Assembly: GCA_036346205.1 (NCBI GenBank)
Contig: JARFJB010002010.1
Span: forward strand, 71,001-135,000
Direction: 5' to 3'
DNA: 64,000 bases
From: Vesta saturnalis
Taxonomy: Eukaryota > Arthropoda > Insecta > Coleoptera > Lampyridae
Below the pieces are notes generated by a model. It had not been told where the DNA came from, did not search any database, and saw nothing but the letters and a program-made list of their open reading frames with translations. Position numbers and translations under genes: made by a program. This document shows positions 1 to 10,619 of the stretch, piece after piece. How positions within the stretch are numbered: the first letter of the stretch is position 1; each line of letters opens with the position of its first letter.

Positions 1-82
1 GACGAAGATAACTGAAAGTGTTATCGAAACGTTTAGATTGTATAATTTAAAATAACACCATTAAAAAACCCAAAAAAGACAA
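1..82 (+). repeat. Penelope-like element 3'-end motif, cut by the window edge
   Basis: A stem GATAAC/GTTATC sits between GACGAA and GAAAC, followed by a tail with CACCATTAAAAAACCC. The same block recurs at 22248-22320, and its tail recurs inverted at 22118-22164 and as both arms of the hairpin at 43312-43394. The layout (TGANRAAG, short stem, C, GAAA) resembles the hammerhead-like motif known from PLE terminal repeats. PLE membership is inferred from that resemblance and from PLE reverse transcriptase code elsewhere in the window. The left part is outside the window. Confidence 0.5.
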
Positions 83-330
83 GTACTTTATTATGGTAAG
101 ATTTTATTTCACATTGTCCATTTTTCTAGTAATTTTTGTTAATTTTATTTTTCCTTTGATAATTTTGATCTCATAACACCTAGCCACTTAGCGTTAGTAA
201 TGTTTTTAATACGTAACTACCACGGTGTATGATAAGTTAGGTGGACCGACTTACTCTAACTTCCTGCGTGAAAATGGTCCACGAGTCTCATTACTGTGCG
301 ACAGAGAGGTAGCAACAAAGACGGACAACT
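83..330. other. AT-rich stretch with no recognised feature
   Basis: No ORF, RNA gene or repeat was recognised here. It ends where the subterminal motif of the pogo-like element begins. Confidence 0.4.
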
Positions 331-3000
331 AGGGAAAAGTGGCCCAAAATGATCCCGATGGGCATAATTGTCCCCTCTATTATTTGTAATACCAGTTCTG
401 CCTTCTATGGTTCGAGTGGCTGACTACGATCAGTCTAGTCGCCATCTTTACTCGACTATTGAAGGTGAACGCTGTAACCTAATTTTACAAAAATATCTGT
501 GAAAACGTGTTTTAAGCTGTCTGATCCAAGGTATGTGCTTTTAAACTATTGTAGCAGTGTTGTTATAGTAATAGGAACATTAAGTTGCAATATATTTTAT
601 GACGAGTTTACGAAAATATTAAACAGAGCCGACATCAAGTTACTTTAACCTAATGAAATATGTACACTTTAAGGGCAAAATCGTACCTTACTGGGTTGTG
701 TAAAATGATCCTGAATCATTTTGCTCGCTTGACTTTTTTTCTCACTGTAAAAATTTAAGACCACAAAAGGGAAAATATTTCAGCAAATCATCAAATATTC
801 TTAACAAATACTTTTTTTTTTGTTGCAGATAATAACATGGTTCAAAAATATAAAAGAAAAACTAAGATACAGTTATGGGACGAACATAAAATGCAACAAG
901 CAATAGAAGAAGTGCTTCGCGGCTTAGGTTACAAAACTGCGGTCGGAAACTTTGGTGTTCCGCTGATGAGTTTAAAGAGACGCTGTAAAGGAACGAACAA
1001 GTTAACTGTTAATGCTGTTAAGAAACTGGGAAGCAAAAGACTGGTTTTCACTAAGGAACAGGAAGAGGAATTGGTTGCGCATATACTTGACATGGAAAGC
1101 AGAATGTACGGTCTCACCACTGAAGGTGTGAGATCTATTGCTTATCAGCTTGCAGAAAAAATAATTTTGATCATCCCTTCTCCAAGTAAACATGTCTATC
1201 TGGCAAAGATTGGTTGATCACTTTTCGGAAGAGGCACCCTCAACTTTCACTAAGATCGCCTGAGTCAACATCCGCGACTCGCGCTCGTGCTTTTAACCGG
1301 ACCAAATTCTTCACGTTGCTAAAGACAGTGTATGACAAAATAAAATTTTAAGCACACTGGATATTTAATGTTGACGAAACATTTTTGAGTACGGTCCAAG
1401 GTAAAAATTGTAAAGTTCTAACTCAAAGAGGTAGAAAACAAGTCGGCAGAGTTGTATCCGCAGAACGAGGTGTGTCCACTACTGTCGTAATTTGTATGAC
1501 TGTATGTGATTCTTATGTTCCACCCATGGTTATTTTTGCTCGTAAGCGAATGGAAGAAGAGTTGAAAGATGGTGCACCACTGGGAACAGCATTCTATTGC
1601 AACGATTCTGATTAGACGAGAGTTGAGGTTTTTGAGGTATGGTTTGACCATTTTCTTTCCTTTATTAAGCCTTCACAAGAGGATCCTGCACTTGTGATTC
1701 TTGATGGCCACCTTTCGCACACAAAAAATATAAGTGTTATCGAAAAAGCCCGATGTAATTTTGTGACCATTTTATGTCTACCGCTACACCACTCACAAAC
1801 TGCAGCCGTTAGAAGTAAGTGTCATGTATCCGCTCAATCACTACCACGATAAAGCATTGGAAAAGTGGCTTACTATTCACCCCGGAAGGGTTATAACCGT
1901 TTTCCAAATCTCACAAATCTTCAACGACTCTTACATGCAGGCCTGCACACTACTTAACGCAACTAACGGATTCAATAAGACGGTAATTTTTCCGTACGAC
2001 CCCCATGTTTTCACTGACATTAATTTCGCAGCTGCTGAAGTGACTGAGCAAAAAACGAACCTCGGAATGAAAACGTCCATGAGGAAAATGATTCGATCCT
2101 TGAACAAAATGAACAAGACAATGATGAAAATATTGTTGCTCGTGAGCAGAAGGATGAGGTCAATGAAAGAAATATTGAAAGCAATGAGCAAAATGACTCT
2201 TTACCAGCAACTGTTACACAATCCTTAGCGTCGGCTAATAAACCCTCGACATCGAGGGCATCAAGTGGTTTTAACGTACTGCCAAATGATGTTCATCCAC
2301 TCCCTGAAATGATACAACGTAGCTCAAAATCAAGGAAGTCTGCTGGCACAGGAGTTTTGACGAGCACTCCGTATAAGATCAATTCTTGAACGAACAACAG
2401 AACAAGCAGACCGAGAACAAGCCCTAAAAAACAAGAACAAATTGGCAGAAAAAAAGTTCCCAAAGAAAAAAATAGAAGGCGAAATGTGAGAAAATATACG
2501 AATAACAAAAGAAGAAAACAGGACAAAAATGACGAGGAAGCATCGGAGGAATCGGAAGTGAAAGAAGATACAGAATGTGTTATTTGTACCGAAACATTTC
2601 TACAGTCTCCTTCAGGAGAAGGGTGGGCACAGTGCTCAATGTGCTATAGTTGGGCACATGAAGAGTGAGCGGGAATCGACGATAATGACTGCGATCCATA
2701 TTACTGTGACTATTGTATTGACAATGCCAAGGTGAATAAAGTGCACAAACAGTTAGTAGATAACTTGTAATGTCATCTTGTTTTGTGTTTTAATGCAAAC
2801 TGTTTTGTGTTTTGTAGTTTTTTGATATATTATTATTAGATGTTTTATTACTCAGCGGTTTAAGTTTATTTTTAATGAATGTCTTTGGTTGTTTTATTAC
2901 GAGACACTCTTAAAATGTATATAGAACAGGGATCATTTTACCTTATATGAGGGATCATTTTGCGTTACCTTAGGGGATCATTTTGCACTTGACAGACACT
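330..3000 (+). mobile_element. pogo/Tigger-like DNA transposon, degenerate
   Basis: The block holds a broken pogo-type transposase gene flanked by copies of one short motif in opposite orientation: AAAATGATCCC near 345-355 and 702-712 on the left, and GGGATCATTTT at about 2930, 2951 and 2974 on the right. Such subterminal inverted motifs are usual in pogo/Tigger elements. The exact termini and the TA target duplication could not be fixed, so both ends are approximate. A run of T followed by TTGTTGCAG just before the ORF start at 837 looks like a 3' splice site, so an upstream non-coding exon is possible. Confidence 0.65.
837..2768 (+). pseudogene. pogo/Tigger transposase (CENP-B-type HTH, DDE domain, PHD-like finger), frameshifted
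   Basis: The first 126 residues (837-1217) form the N-terminal DNA-binding region typical of pogo/Tigger transposases. Frames then switch repeatedly. NVDETF near 1370-1387 carries the first catalytic Asp; 1385-1615 continues the DDE core; DGHLSHT (Asp codon at 1703) is the second catalytic site; LQPLEVS (1800-1820) is the third. In this third motif the usual Asp is Glu (GAA at 1812-1814). From 1824 the frame is the typical C-terminal helical part. At 2575-2740 a Cys/His-rich PHD-like finger follows (CVIC, CSMC, a Trp-Ala-His, then CDYC), interrupted by TGA at about 2666. At least four frame breaks make it non-functional. The family call rests on the DDE motif set and domain order. Confidence 0.8.
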
Positions 3001-3518
3001 TCATTACGCGTTTGTTTTCATGGCATGATAAATGTTTCACATGATTCTTAATCAACGACTGTGATAAGTTGGTCCCCCTTACAATTTAGTGTACAGCGTA
3101 TCGCATTATTTCGGTGTTATCTGCATTATTTTTGTGGAAGAACAATCTTTTATCTTTCATTTGGTATAAAATTTGCTATTTTGTCTGTATCACTCAAATG
3201 TTATGAGCACTTCCTGAAATTACGTTTTTGTGCTAATATTCCAAAAATTATTTTTTTTCTCAGAAACTACAAAAGATAGGTTGGTAGGAGTCTTAATAAA
3301 AGTCATCACAAATATCCAAAAATGAAATAAAAAATAGGGCATTGCATTTAAAAAATTGAAGTGAGATAGCGCCACCTGGCGGTGATGGTCGTTGATTCAA
3401 ATCTTTGTGCCAACAAATGTGCGCCCTTGGAAGATATTTACAAAAATGTTTTCATAATTTAAAAATCTTCATCCGCTCTCGAGATATTGCATTGCCCCAT
3501 TCCTCGCTGAACACGCTG
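3001..3518. other. Unassigned stretch, possibly a mariner-related fragment
   Basis: A 72-codon ORF at 3061-3279 shows no family signature. The block from about 3335 contains a GGGCATTGCATT motif and ends ACACGCTGTA at the (TA)n tract. It loosely resembles the inner end of the small element at 17136-17229 (ATAGGGCATTAT, CACCCTGTA), so it may be the end of a non-autonomous mariner-like element. This is weak. Confidence 0.25.
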
Positions 3519-3544
3519 TATATATATATATATATATATATATA
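3519..3544. repeat. (TA)n microsatellite
   Basis: An uninterrupted TA dinucleotide tract of 26 bases abuts, in minus orientation, the 3' end of the PLE-like tail at 3545-3645. Confidence 0.97.
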
Positions 3545-3645
3545 ATAAAATTCATTTTATAGTTTATCTCGTGTAATTCAATTAATACATCGACGTTTCG
3601 AAAACTTCTTAGTTTTCTTTTTCAAGAATTGACAATTTGTCATTA
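3545..3645 (-). repeat. Penelope-like element 3' end (minus strand) running into (TA)n
   Basis: Read on the minus strand it contains TTGAAAAAG, a perfect stem GAAAAC/GTTTTC and then GAAACGTCGATG, followed by an A/T-rich tail ending at the TA tract. The order TGANRAAG-stem-C-GAAA matches the motifs at 22248 and (minus) 18750-18800. This hammerhead-like arrangement is known from PLE terminal repeats. The core departs from the canonical ribozyme, so activity is not claimed. Confidence 0.5.
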
Positions 3646-3784
3646 ATGATTTATGCTATCTAGTTCCTAATTTTTGATGTGTCGATGCGCGCCTTACTGC
3701 CGTGGGTCCGCTGTAGGTAGACTCTCGTCAGTGTTAATTATTTGTGAAGGTGTGTCCCGTTTTTCTATGATAATTTTCCAAATA

Positions 3785-4215
3785 GGTGATATTCACGTTT
3801 ACCCGCGTGTGCGAGTGTGTTCGTGTAGCTTGCGTCCGTGTGTGGATGTACATCTGTATCTATGCAACTGCAGAAGTTTAAAACGTACGGACTTGAAATT
3901 TTGTATTAGATTTTGGAAAACGTCCAGTAGTGGGAAGGGGTGGTTTGTTAGGCGCAGTTTTTAATTTTCATCAAATATTTCTGAGACAACGGCATATTTC
4001 AAAGAAATAAAGATACCTTAAACATATCGGTTAATTATGATTTATGCAACTTTTTGATAGAATGCGTAATTTGTCGGCTAAAAAGTTCTAAACCGGAATT
4101 TAAGTGTTGGCTCAAATTTGTTCAATATCTGAATAACGCTTAACTAAAATGTGCAAACATATGCTTTAAAGATAGGTTAATGTACCGTACTCTTCTTTAT
4201 AGAGTTTCTTAATAC
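3785..4215 (+). repeat. Dispersed repeat, copy A, beginning in a degenerate GT-rich tract
   Basis: Strong by-eye similarity to 49970-50410. Shared blocks include GTGTGGATGTA, the ACGGACTT segment, CAAATATTTCT, CCTTAAACATATCGGTTAATTATG, and a TTTCTTTATARAGTTTCTTAATA end. In this copy the 5' GT-rich part is only about 60 bases and imperfect; in the other it has become a 0.9-kb microsatellite. A 96-codon ORF across it (3674-3964) is not supported by the other copy. The family is unidentified. Confidence 0.75.
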
Positions 4216-4375
4216 AATACTAAATAGATCGAAAATTTAATTAAATAGGATACAAAATGCTTAAACTGCATTATTAATATTTTTATACCTTTGAAATTTG
4301 TTTAAGTTAGCACTAGATGTTTATTAACCTCTATCTGATATGGCCTTTGCGATAATTCCTGTATAACGCAATTGT

Positions 4376-5064
4376 CAGTGGCGGATTAAACGTGGCGGAC
4401 TGGCGCAGCCATAAGTCCAGGGGGGCCCACCGAGACCGAGGCGTATATAAAAATATTTTCTTCATAAAATAATAGATACAGAAAAATAAAATAAGGCAAA
4501 TATGTTTATCACATAATTAAAATAGTGTATTAGGTTTCTGTATACATTACCGCTTTGTTTACATTATGATTATATAGTTAGGTCCGAATTCGGCGAATAA
4601 GATAATAATTTAACCTGTCCCAATCAACAATCTATATTTGCTGCGTACTCATCGACGTGCGATCTGAGAACCGCTCGTCATAAGCGTTTTAAAGAAAAAC
4701 AGAAATTTTGGGAAATTTGTTGCAAATGTGTAAAAGTATAGTATAGTAATACAAATTCTAAAAACAATCTGCAAATTTCTATTGAAAATTCCATAATTCT
4801 AACATTAGTCCAACGCAAAATTTCTTTTAATATTTCATCGTAAAATAAAGCCTATACGTCTTATGGAGTTTGATAGAACCGAACCCGCGCAATCATTCGG
4901 TTGATAAAGAATAAGAAAACACAAGACGTAAACGTAAATAAAAAATACTTTAAATTACAATCGTTTTATTATTTTTCATTATATAGGTCCCTTAAATTGG
5001 TATAAAATATAATACCCATTTTGATTTTACCGCCCAGGGCCCCAAGCAACTTAATCCGCCACTG
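4376..5064. mobile_element. hAT-type MITE with perfect 8-bp target duplication
   Basis: Terminal inverted repeats CAGTGGCGGATTAA (4376-4389) and TTAATCCGCCACTG (5051-5064) match over 14 bases. They are flanked by GCAATTGT on both sides (4368-4375 and 5065-5072), a perfect 8-bp duplication typical of hAT elements. GC-rich subterminal blocks (GGGGGGCCC at the left, GGGCCCC at the right) bound an AT-rich 689-bp body with no coding capacity. It is therefore a non-autonomous element moved by a hAT transposase in trans. Confidence 0.9.
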
Positions 5065-5072
5065 GCAATTGT

Positions 5073-6180
5073 TGCAATACCTATATAATGAATAGTGTGT
5101 TTTACAAGCTGACATCACTACCATTTTATATTGTAACAGAAGAGAAGGTTTAAAATTTAAGTATATATCCAGCTTGAAGTTGATAATTAAATTTTTCTAC
5201 TAGCAAGTTGTTAATAGTAATAAAGTGATTCCCGAAGCGTGAATACGTATAATACTGCACGGAAAACCATTAACACTGTAATACTTATTATATCTATTAG
5301 AATTTGTGTAGAAAATCATTTATTAATTGATCATTAGCATTAAAATGAGAATTAAATAAACAAACCGTAAAAACTCATACATCACTGTCAATGGTAAAAA
5401 ACATTCACTTACAGCGTAAATTACTTGAATCTGCATTAGGCAAATGAAAAACGCACGAAGAATTACTTACTAGTAAGGAAAGTTGCCTACCTTTAAATAA
5501 TTTCTTCGTGGATAAATGCACAAAACGCTTCGGGTAAAATCAATAAACTAAACTTTAAACGGTGGACTTTTGTAAAAAAAAAGCAATGCTTCCCTATAGC
5601 TAACTGTTCACATGGAAATTTTTATAATTCACCATAATTTTATAGAACTTTGATTTTTTTCACGATAACTTGAAAAAAAAGTGGAATTGCGTAGATGTGT
5701 TTGAACTAAATGACTGAATAATGAATATTGAGAGGTTGCATTATATTTGTGTCTTTCAGTTGTTTACTGCAAATTTACAATTAAATTACAGTTAAATGAA
5801 ATTTAGATGACAAATTGGGGAAATATTTTTATAATTAACTGTAAAACACAAGTAATGACTTGTCAATATCCCGTTGGTAGGCCAATCAACACAGAATCTA
5901 GTAATGTTGAATACATGTAAACAATTGTTTGTCGGATTTCCACTACCCGTTTATCTTCATTTATTTAAACTAATAAATAATATTTAAAATAGTTTTAATC
6001 AAGTGTATTTACTGTAAGCTTACTGAATGTTATGTACATTTAATTATTACTTGTTAAAATGTCGTAAGGTCATGCATCATGTAAATTTGTATTTTCATAG
6101 TAGAATCCGATAAATAATTAAATAATTAAATTGACCAAGATAATTGTTGGATAAACATTCCCAATTTTCTTTAAAAAATT
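5073..6180. other. AT-rich stretch with nothing recognised
   Basis: No ORF, repeat or RNA gene was recognised. The right part may include the unrecognisable N-terminal half of the piggyBac relic that becomes readable at about 6196. Confidence 0.4.
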
Positions 6181-6195
6181 AGTTTAGTTTTCCAC

Positions 6196-7225
6196 AAATT
6201 GTGTTTTGATGCAGAATTTTGGGATCAATGGGCTGAAATACTACCAAAATTGTACAATCCTGGGCAAAACGTAACAGTGGACTAGCAGCTGGTTGCATTT
6301 AGAGGTCGTCCATTCAAGTAGTATATACCAAGCAAGCCAGCAAAATATGGCATCAAAATATGGACGCTTTGTGATAGTGCAAGTTCTTATGCTTTAGTAT
6401 ATACGGAAAAACCTGAGAAGGATCAAGGGCTGAGAGTAGTTTTAGACCTTGCTTATGGACTAAGGGGTCAGAAAGTAACTTGTGATAATTTCTTTACATC
6501 GTATAAATTGGGTCAAATGCTTCTCAAAAGAAATCTTACTATGTTAGGAACTGTCAGGAAAAGCAAGCCTGAGCTACCTATCATGGAAGTAAATAACGTT
6601 GTGCATAGTTCCAAATTTTATTTTACTAAAGATACCGCAGTTGTGCCTTATATTCCAAAAAAATACAAGAAGGTCATTCTAATGAGTACGTTTCATAACT
6701 AAAACCAAATAAGCGACAGAGAAGACAAAAAAACCACAAATTATACTTGATTATAATTCTACCAAAAGAGCAGTTGATACATTAGATCAGCTAATCGGTG
6801 CATACACATGCAAACGAAAAACAAATCGATGGCCCATAATCTTATTTTACAACATTTTAGAAACCAGTGCCTATAACGCTTTCGGCTTATGACGCGAAAT
6901 AAATCCAGACTGGAATAAAAATGTTTTATTCAAAAGAGGACTGTTTTTGGAACAACTGGGCAAAGAATTGGTAAATCCTTACATTTTGTCCAGAAAACAT
7001 CTTCCCCGTAATGAACAAACAGCTGCATTTGTAACAGCTATTCAACAACCATTGGTGGAAAATTCTACCGCACCTCTTTCTGGAACAAGCAACAAAAACA
7101 AACGAGCACGCTGCAAATTTTTCCTTTCTAAATGTGATAACAACACTAATATGGCCTGCGTTAAGTGTAAAAAATATTTGTGTAAAGAACACGTGACCTA
7201 TTATTGTCCCGACTGTAAGAAGTAG
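6196..7225 (+). pseudogene. piggyBac-family transposase, degenerate C-terminal two-thirds
   Basis: The reading begins at a DAEFWDQWAEILPKLYNPG segment. All three piggyBac catalytic Asp positions are recognisable: VTVD (GAC 6280-6282), CDNFF (GAT 6484-6486) and AVDTLDQ (GAT 6776-6778). The codon right after the first Asp, Glu in the family, is TAG (6283-6285). A further stop at 6700 and a frame change separate the second and third Asp. The C-terminus (6947-7225) is the Cys/His-rich zinc-binding domain with CVKC, CKEH and CPDC pairs. The N-terminal half is not recognisable. TTAA-flanked termini were not found. Confidence 0.85.
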
Positions 7226-7389
7226 TGGATCATATCAATTATTAGCCATCTTTATTCCGTTTTCTTTTTATTATTTAAATTTGGTTGAATTTATTGTAAG
7301 TTTCACGTTTCATATAAAAAACATTCCACTAGAGAAATAAAGTTAATAAATGTATAAAAATTGTTTGGTTTTAATTCATATTTCAGGAG

Positions 7390-7410
7390 TTCGGGTCATT
7401 ATGACCCGAA
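7390..7410. repeat. Near-perfect 21-base palindrome, candidate piggyBac subterminal repeat
   Basis: Ten-base arms TTCGGGTCAT and ATGACCCGAA flank one central T, 165 bases downstream of the piggyBac relic. Short inverted motifs of the GGGTCAT type are common near piggyBac ends, so it may mark the element's 3' terminus. No TTAA directly abuts it. Confidence 0.45.
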
Positions 7411-7975
7411 GGAGCACAAGTGTATAGTCTTGTCGTGGAGACCAGTAGCGTTAAAAAATATATTTCGTATCTTCAACTTGCCTACCGTATAAGATATGAG
7501 CTAAAAATGATTCAAAAGTATTATGGAAAGGTCAATTTTTGTTTCAATAAATTGAGACAAGGAAGTTTACACGCCTGTTAGAAAATATTTTACTTCCAAA
7601 AACTTGAACCAATATAATCACTTGGGTACCTTTTTCGAATATTTATTCTACACTTAATCCATATTATTATTCCAAACGATATAATATTTAAAACTAATAA
7701 TTAAAGCAAACTATAGATGGTACAATATCTCACTGACAAGAAAGTTGTACTGTTTAGTAACCGAAATGGCATAAGTAATAAATACTCATAGGCTGTTTTC
7801 AATTTTTATATACCAAGGGATTGACTTTTTGTCGGTAAATATTCTCGAAAGATTTTTTAGATGGTTACATTTTCGTTGAGGGATTTTATCCTAACAAGAA
7901 TCAAGAAAAAGTTTTCCCTGCAAAGAAAGCTGCCTCAAGTAATTCAGTAACACTATTTAAAAAAATTATTGTTTT
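7411..7975. other. AT-rich stretch with nothing recognised
   Basis: No coding or repeat feature was recognised between the piggyBac remnant and the tRNA-bearing inverted repeat. Confidence 0.4.
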
Positions 7976-8245
7976 TGTTATGAACGAATAATTTCAAAGG
8001 TAAATTTGTAATTAAAAATTATTATTAATTTTATTAAATACATAAATAAAAAGTTTACCTCGAGTAGTATTTGAACCTACACACATAAAGACAAAATTTA
8101 CATCGATTGGGGCTTGAATCTTGATGGCGCAGTTGGTTTGCGCAGTACTTTAACAAAGTACAGGTCGAAGCTTCAAATCCTATTCGAGGTAAAATTTTTA
8201 TTTATGTATTTAATAAAATTAATAATACTTTTTATTTTAAAAAAT
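7976..8245. mobile_element. Inverted-repeat element carrying a tRNA-like gene (copy 1)
   Basis: The left arm (about 8011-8080) is the reverse complement of the right arm (about 8167-8240). Each arm comprises the T-arm and 3' acceptor strand of a tRNA followed by TTTTTATTTATGTATTTAA and an AT-rich tail. Between the arms lie a leader (ACAAAATTTACATCGATTGG) and the rest of one complete tRNA-like gene. Related copies are at 22345-22490 and 46399-46590, and the left flank from 7976 is also shared with the 46.4-kb copy. This looks like a MITE or SINE-like family built around a tRNA gene. No target duplication was identified. Confidence 0.7.
8118..8190 (+). tRNA. tRNA-like gene inside the inverted repeat, anticodon AAC if standard
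   Basis: The 73 bases fold as a standard cloverleaf. Acceptor ATCTTGA/TCGAGGT pairs at all seven positions with two G-U; D stem GCGC/GCGC; anticodon stem GTACT/AGTAC fully paired with a seven-base loop TTAACAA, giving AAC (Val) in the standard register. The T stem GAAGC/CCTAT is degraded here (two mismatches) but is perfect (GTAGG/CCTAC) in related copies. TTTTT begins a few bases downstream, as a Pol III terminator would. The weak T stem argues for a tRNA-derived repeat or pseudogene rather than a working tRNA. Confidence 0.5.
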
Positions 8246-8327
8246 GTTCGTTTGAAGTGCACAAATAACAATTATTTGGTTACTGGTTCATCTCCTCAGT
8301 TGATTTGCGTTTTACTATTATTCGAGT

Positions 8328-8330
<3 letters not shown>

Positions 8331-8378
<48 letters not shown>
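8331..8378. repeat. (AT)n microsatellite
   Basis: An uninterrupted AT dinucleotide tract of 48 bases. An ORF running into it (8114-8383) is an artefact of the tract. Confidence 0.97.
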
Positions 8379-8382
<4 letters not shown>

Positions 8383-8583
8383 AAAAACAATATAGGCTCA
8401 CAGTCAGCTTGTGAATGATATTTCTAAGATTAATTCCCCATAGCTAATGAAACGTAAGAAATTTTTTATTATTTTCAATTTAGAAAAACTAATTTCTCCA
8501 CTTGCTACAGTTTCGGGTAAGGTGAACAAGATTCGTAATGCAATGCTGAGGTTAGGGGCAACATCTAAAGTAGTGAACGGATT

Positions 8584-10462
8584 CTATTTCTATTTCTATT
8601 TTCCTCTCCTCTCCTCTCTCCATTTCTCTCCTCTCATCTTTCCCTTCTCTCCTCTCCTTCTCCTGTCTCCGTCTCCTCTCCCGTCTCCGTCTCCGTCTCC
8701 TATCTCCTCTCCGTCTCCGTCTCCGTCTCCGTCTCCGTCTCCGTCTCCGTCTCCGTCTCCGTCTCCGTCTCCTCTCCGTCTCCGTCTCCGTCTCCGTCTC
8801 CTCTCCGTCTCCGTCTCCGTCTCCGTCTCCATCTCCTCTCCGTCTTCCTCTCCTCTCCTCTCCTCTCCATCTCCTCTCCGTCTCCTCTCCGTCTCCCTCC
8901 TCCAATCTCCTCTCCGTCTCCGTCTCCTCTCCTCTCCGTCTCCTCTCCGCTCTCTCCTCTCCTCCGTCTCCGTCTCTCGTCTCCGTCTCCGTCTCTCGTC
9001 TCCGTCTCGTCTCCGTCTCCTCTCCTCTCCTCTCCCTCTCCTCTCCTCTCCTCTCCTCTCCTCTCTCTCTCCTCTCCTCTCCGTCTCCTCTCCTCTCCCT
9101 CTCCTTCTCCCTCTCTCCTCTCTCTCCTCTCCTCTCCCTCTCCCTCTCCCTCTCCCTCCTCCTCTTCCCTCTCCCTCTCCTCTCCCTCTCCCTCTCCCTC
9201 TCCCTCTCCCTCTCCCTCTCCCTCTCCCTCTCCCTCTCCCTCTCCTCTCCCTCTCCCTCCTCCCTCTCCCTCTCCCTCTCCTCTCCCTCTCCCTCTCCTC
9301 TCCCTCTCCCTCTCCCTCCCTCTCCTCTCCCTCTCCCTCTCCCTCTCCCTCTCCCTCTCCCTCTCCCTCTCCCTCTCCCTCTCCCTCTCCCTCTCCCTCT
9401 CCTCTCCCTCTCCTCTCCCTCCCTCTCCCTCTCCCTCTCCCTCTCCCTCTCCCTCTCCCTCTCCTCTCCCTCTCCTCTCCCTCCCTCTCCTCTCCCTCCT
9501 CTCCCTCTCCTCTCCTCCCTCTCCTCTCCCTCTCCTCTCCCTCTCCCTCTCCCTCTCCCTCTCCCTCTCCCTCTCCCTCTCCCTCTCCTCTCCCTCTCCC
9601 TCTCCCTCTCCCTCTCCCTCTCCTCTCCCTCTCCCTCTCCCTCTCCCTCTCCCTCTCCCCCTCTCCCTCTCCTCTCCCTCTCCCTCTCCCTCTCCCTCTC
9701 CCTCTCCCCTCTCCCTCTCCCTCTCCCTCTCCCTCTCCCTCTCCCTCTCCTCTCCCTCTCCTCTCCCTCCCTCTCCCTCTCCCTCTCCCTCTCCCTCTCC
9801 CTCTCCCTCCCTCTCCTCTCCCTCTCCCTCTCCCTCTCCTCTCCCTCTCCCTCTCCCTCTCCCTCTCCCTCTCCCTCTCCCTCTCTCCTCTCCTCTCCCT
9901 CTCCTCTCCCTCTCCCTCTCCCTCTCCCTCTCCCTCTCCCTCCTCCCCTCTCCCTCTCCCTCTCCCTCTCTCCCTCTCCCTCTCCCTCTCTCTCCTCTCC
10001 CTCTCCTCTCCCTCTCCCTCTCCCTCTCCCTCTCCTCTCCCTCTCCCTCTCCTCTCTCTCCTCTCCCTCTCCTCTCTCCCTCTCCCTCTCCTCTCCCTCT
10101 CCTTCTTCTCCCTCTCCCTCTCCCTCTCCCTCTCCCTCTCCTCTCCCTCTCCTCTCCCTCTCCCTCTCCCTCTCCCTCTCCTCCCTCTCCCTCTCTCCCT
10201 CTCCCTCTCCCTCTCTCCTCTCCCTCTTCTCCCTCTTCCCTCTCCCTCTCCCTCTCCCTCTTCTCCTCTTCTCCCTCTTCTCCTCTCCCTCTCCTCTCCC
10301 TCTCCCTCTCCCTCTCCCTCTCTCCTCTCCCTCTCCCTCTCCTCTTCTCTCTCTCTTTCTTCTCCCTCTCCCTCTCCCTCTTCTCCCTCTCCCTCTTCCT
10401 CTCTCTCTCCCTCTCCCTCTTCTTCTCTCTTTCTCCTCTCCCCTCCTCTCTTTCTCCACTTT
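8584..10462 (+). repeat. 1.9-kb homopyrimidine tract: GTCTCC hexamers, then CTCTCC hexamers
   Basis: The plus strand is almost entirely C and T. About 8665-9020 is dominated by GTCTCC units. From about 9020 the G drops out and CTCTCC units, with CTCTC and CCCTC slips, run to about 10440. A short T-rich lead (TTTCTATTTC) enters the array and AAATAAAATAAAA follows it. Long ORFs on both strands (up to 674 codons, Ser/Pro/Leu or Arg/Glu/Gly only) are composition artefacts. Such mirror-rich polypurine/polypyrimidine DNA can form triplex (H-DNA). Confidence 0.95.
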
Positions 10463-10619
10463 AGAAAATAAAATAAAATAAAACGTATAATATACGGGTG
10501 ATCTCAGATTTCTTTATCTGGTATTTAAGCCAAGAGGATGATAGAGTGTTCCTTCTAAACAGAGAGAGATTTTGTAGTTGTTAAGTTATTTTCCATTCTT
10601 CTAAATGTTATATTGTTTT

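Noticed and set aside
8118..8190. A functional nuclear tRNA-Val gene
   Set aside because: The T stem has two mismatches, and the sequence occurs in a repeated inverted-repeat family with deletions in other copies; a tRNA-derived repeat is more likely.
8665..8830. Possible CRISPR-like or satellite array
   Set aside because: Units are six-base microsatellite repeats with no spacers and no nearby cas genes; the context is eukaryotic.
8447..10471. 674-codon plus-strand and 635-codon minus-strand ORFs
   Set aside because: Both lie in the pyrimidine hexamer array; their composition (Ser/Pro/Leu or Arg/Glu/Gly) follows from the repeat alone, and no other signal supports coding.
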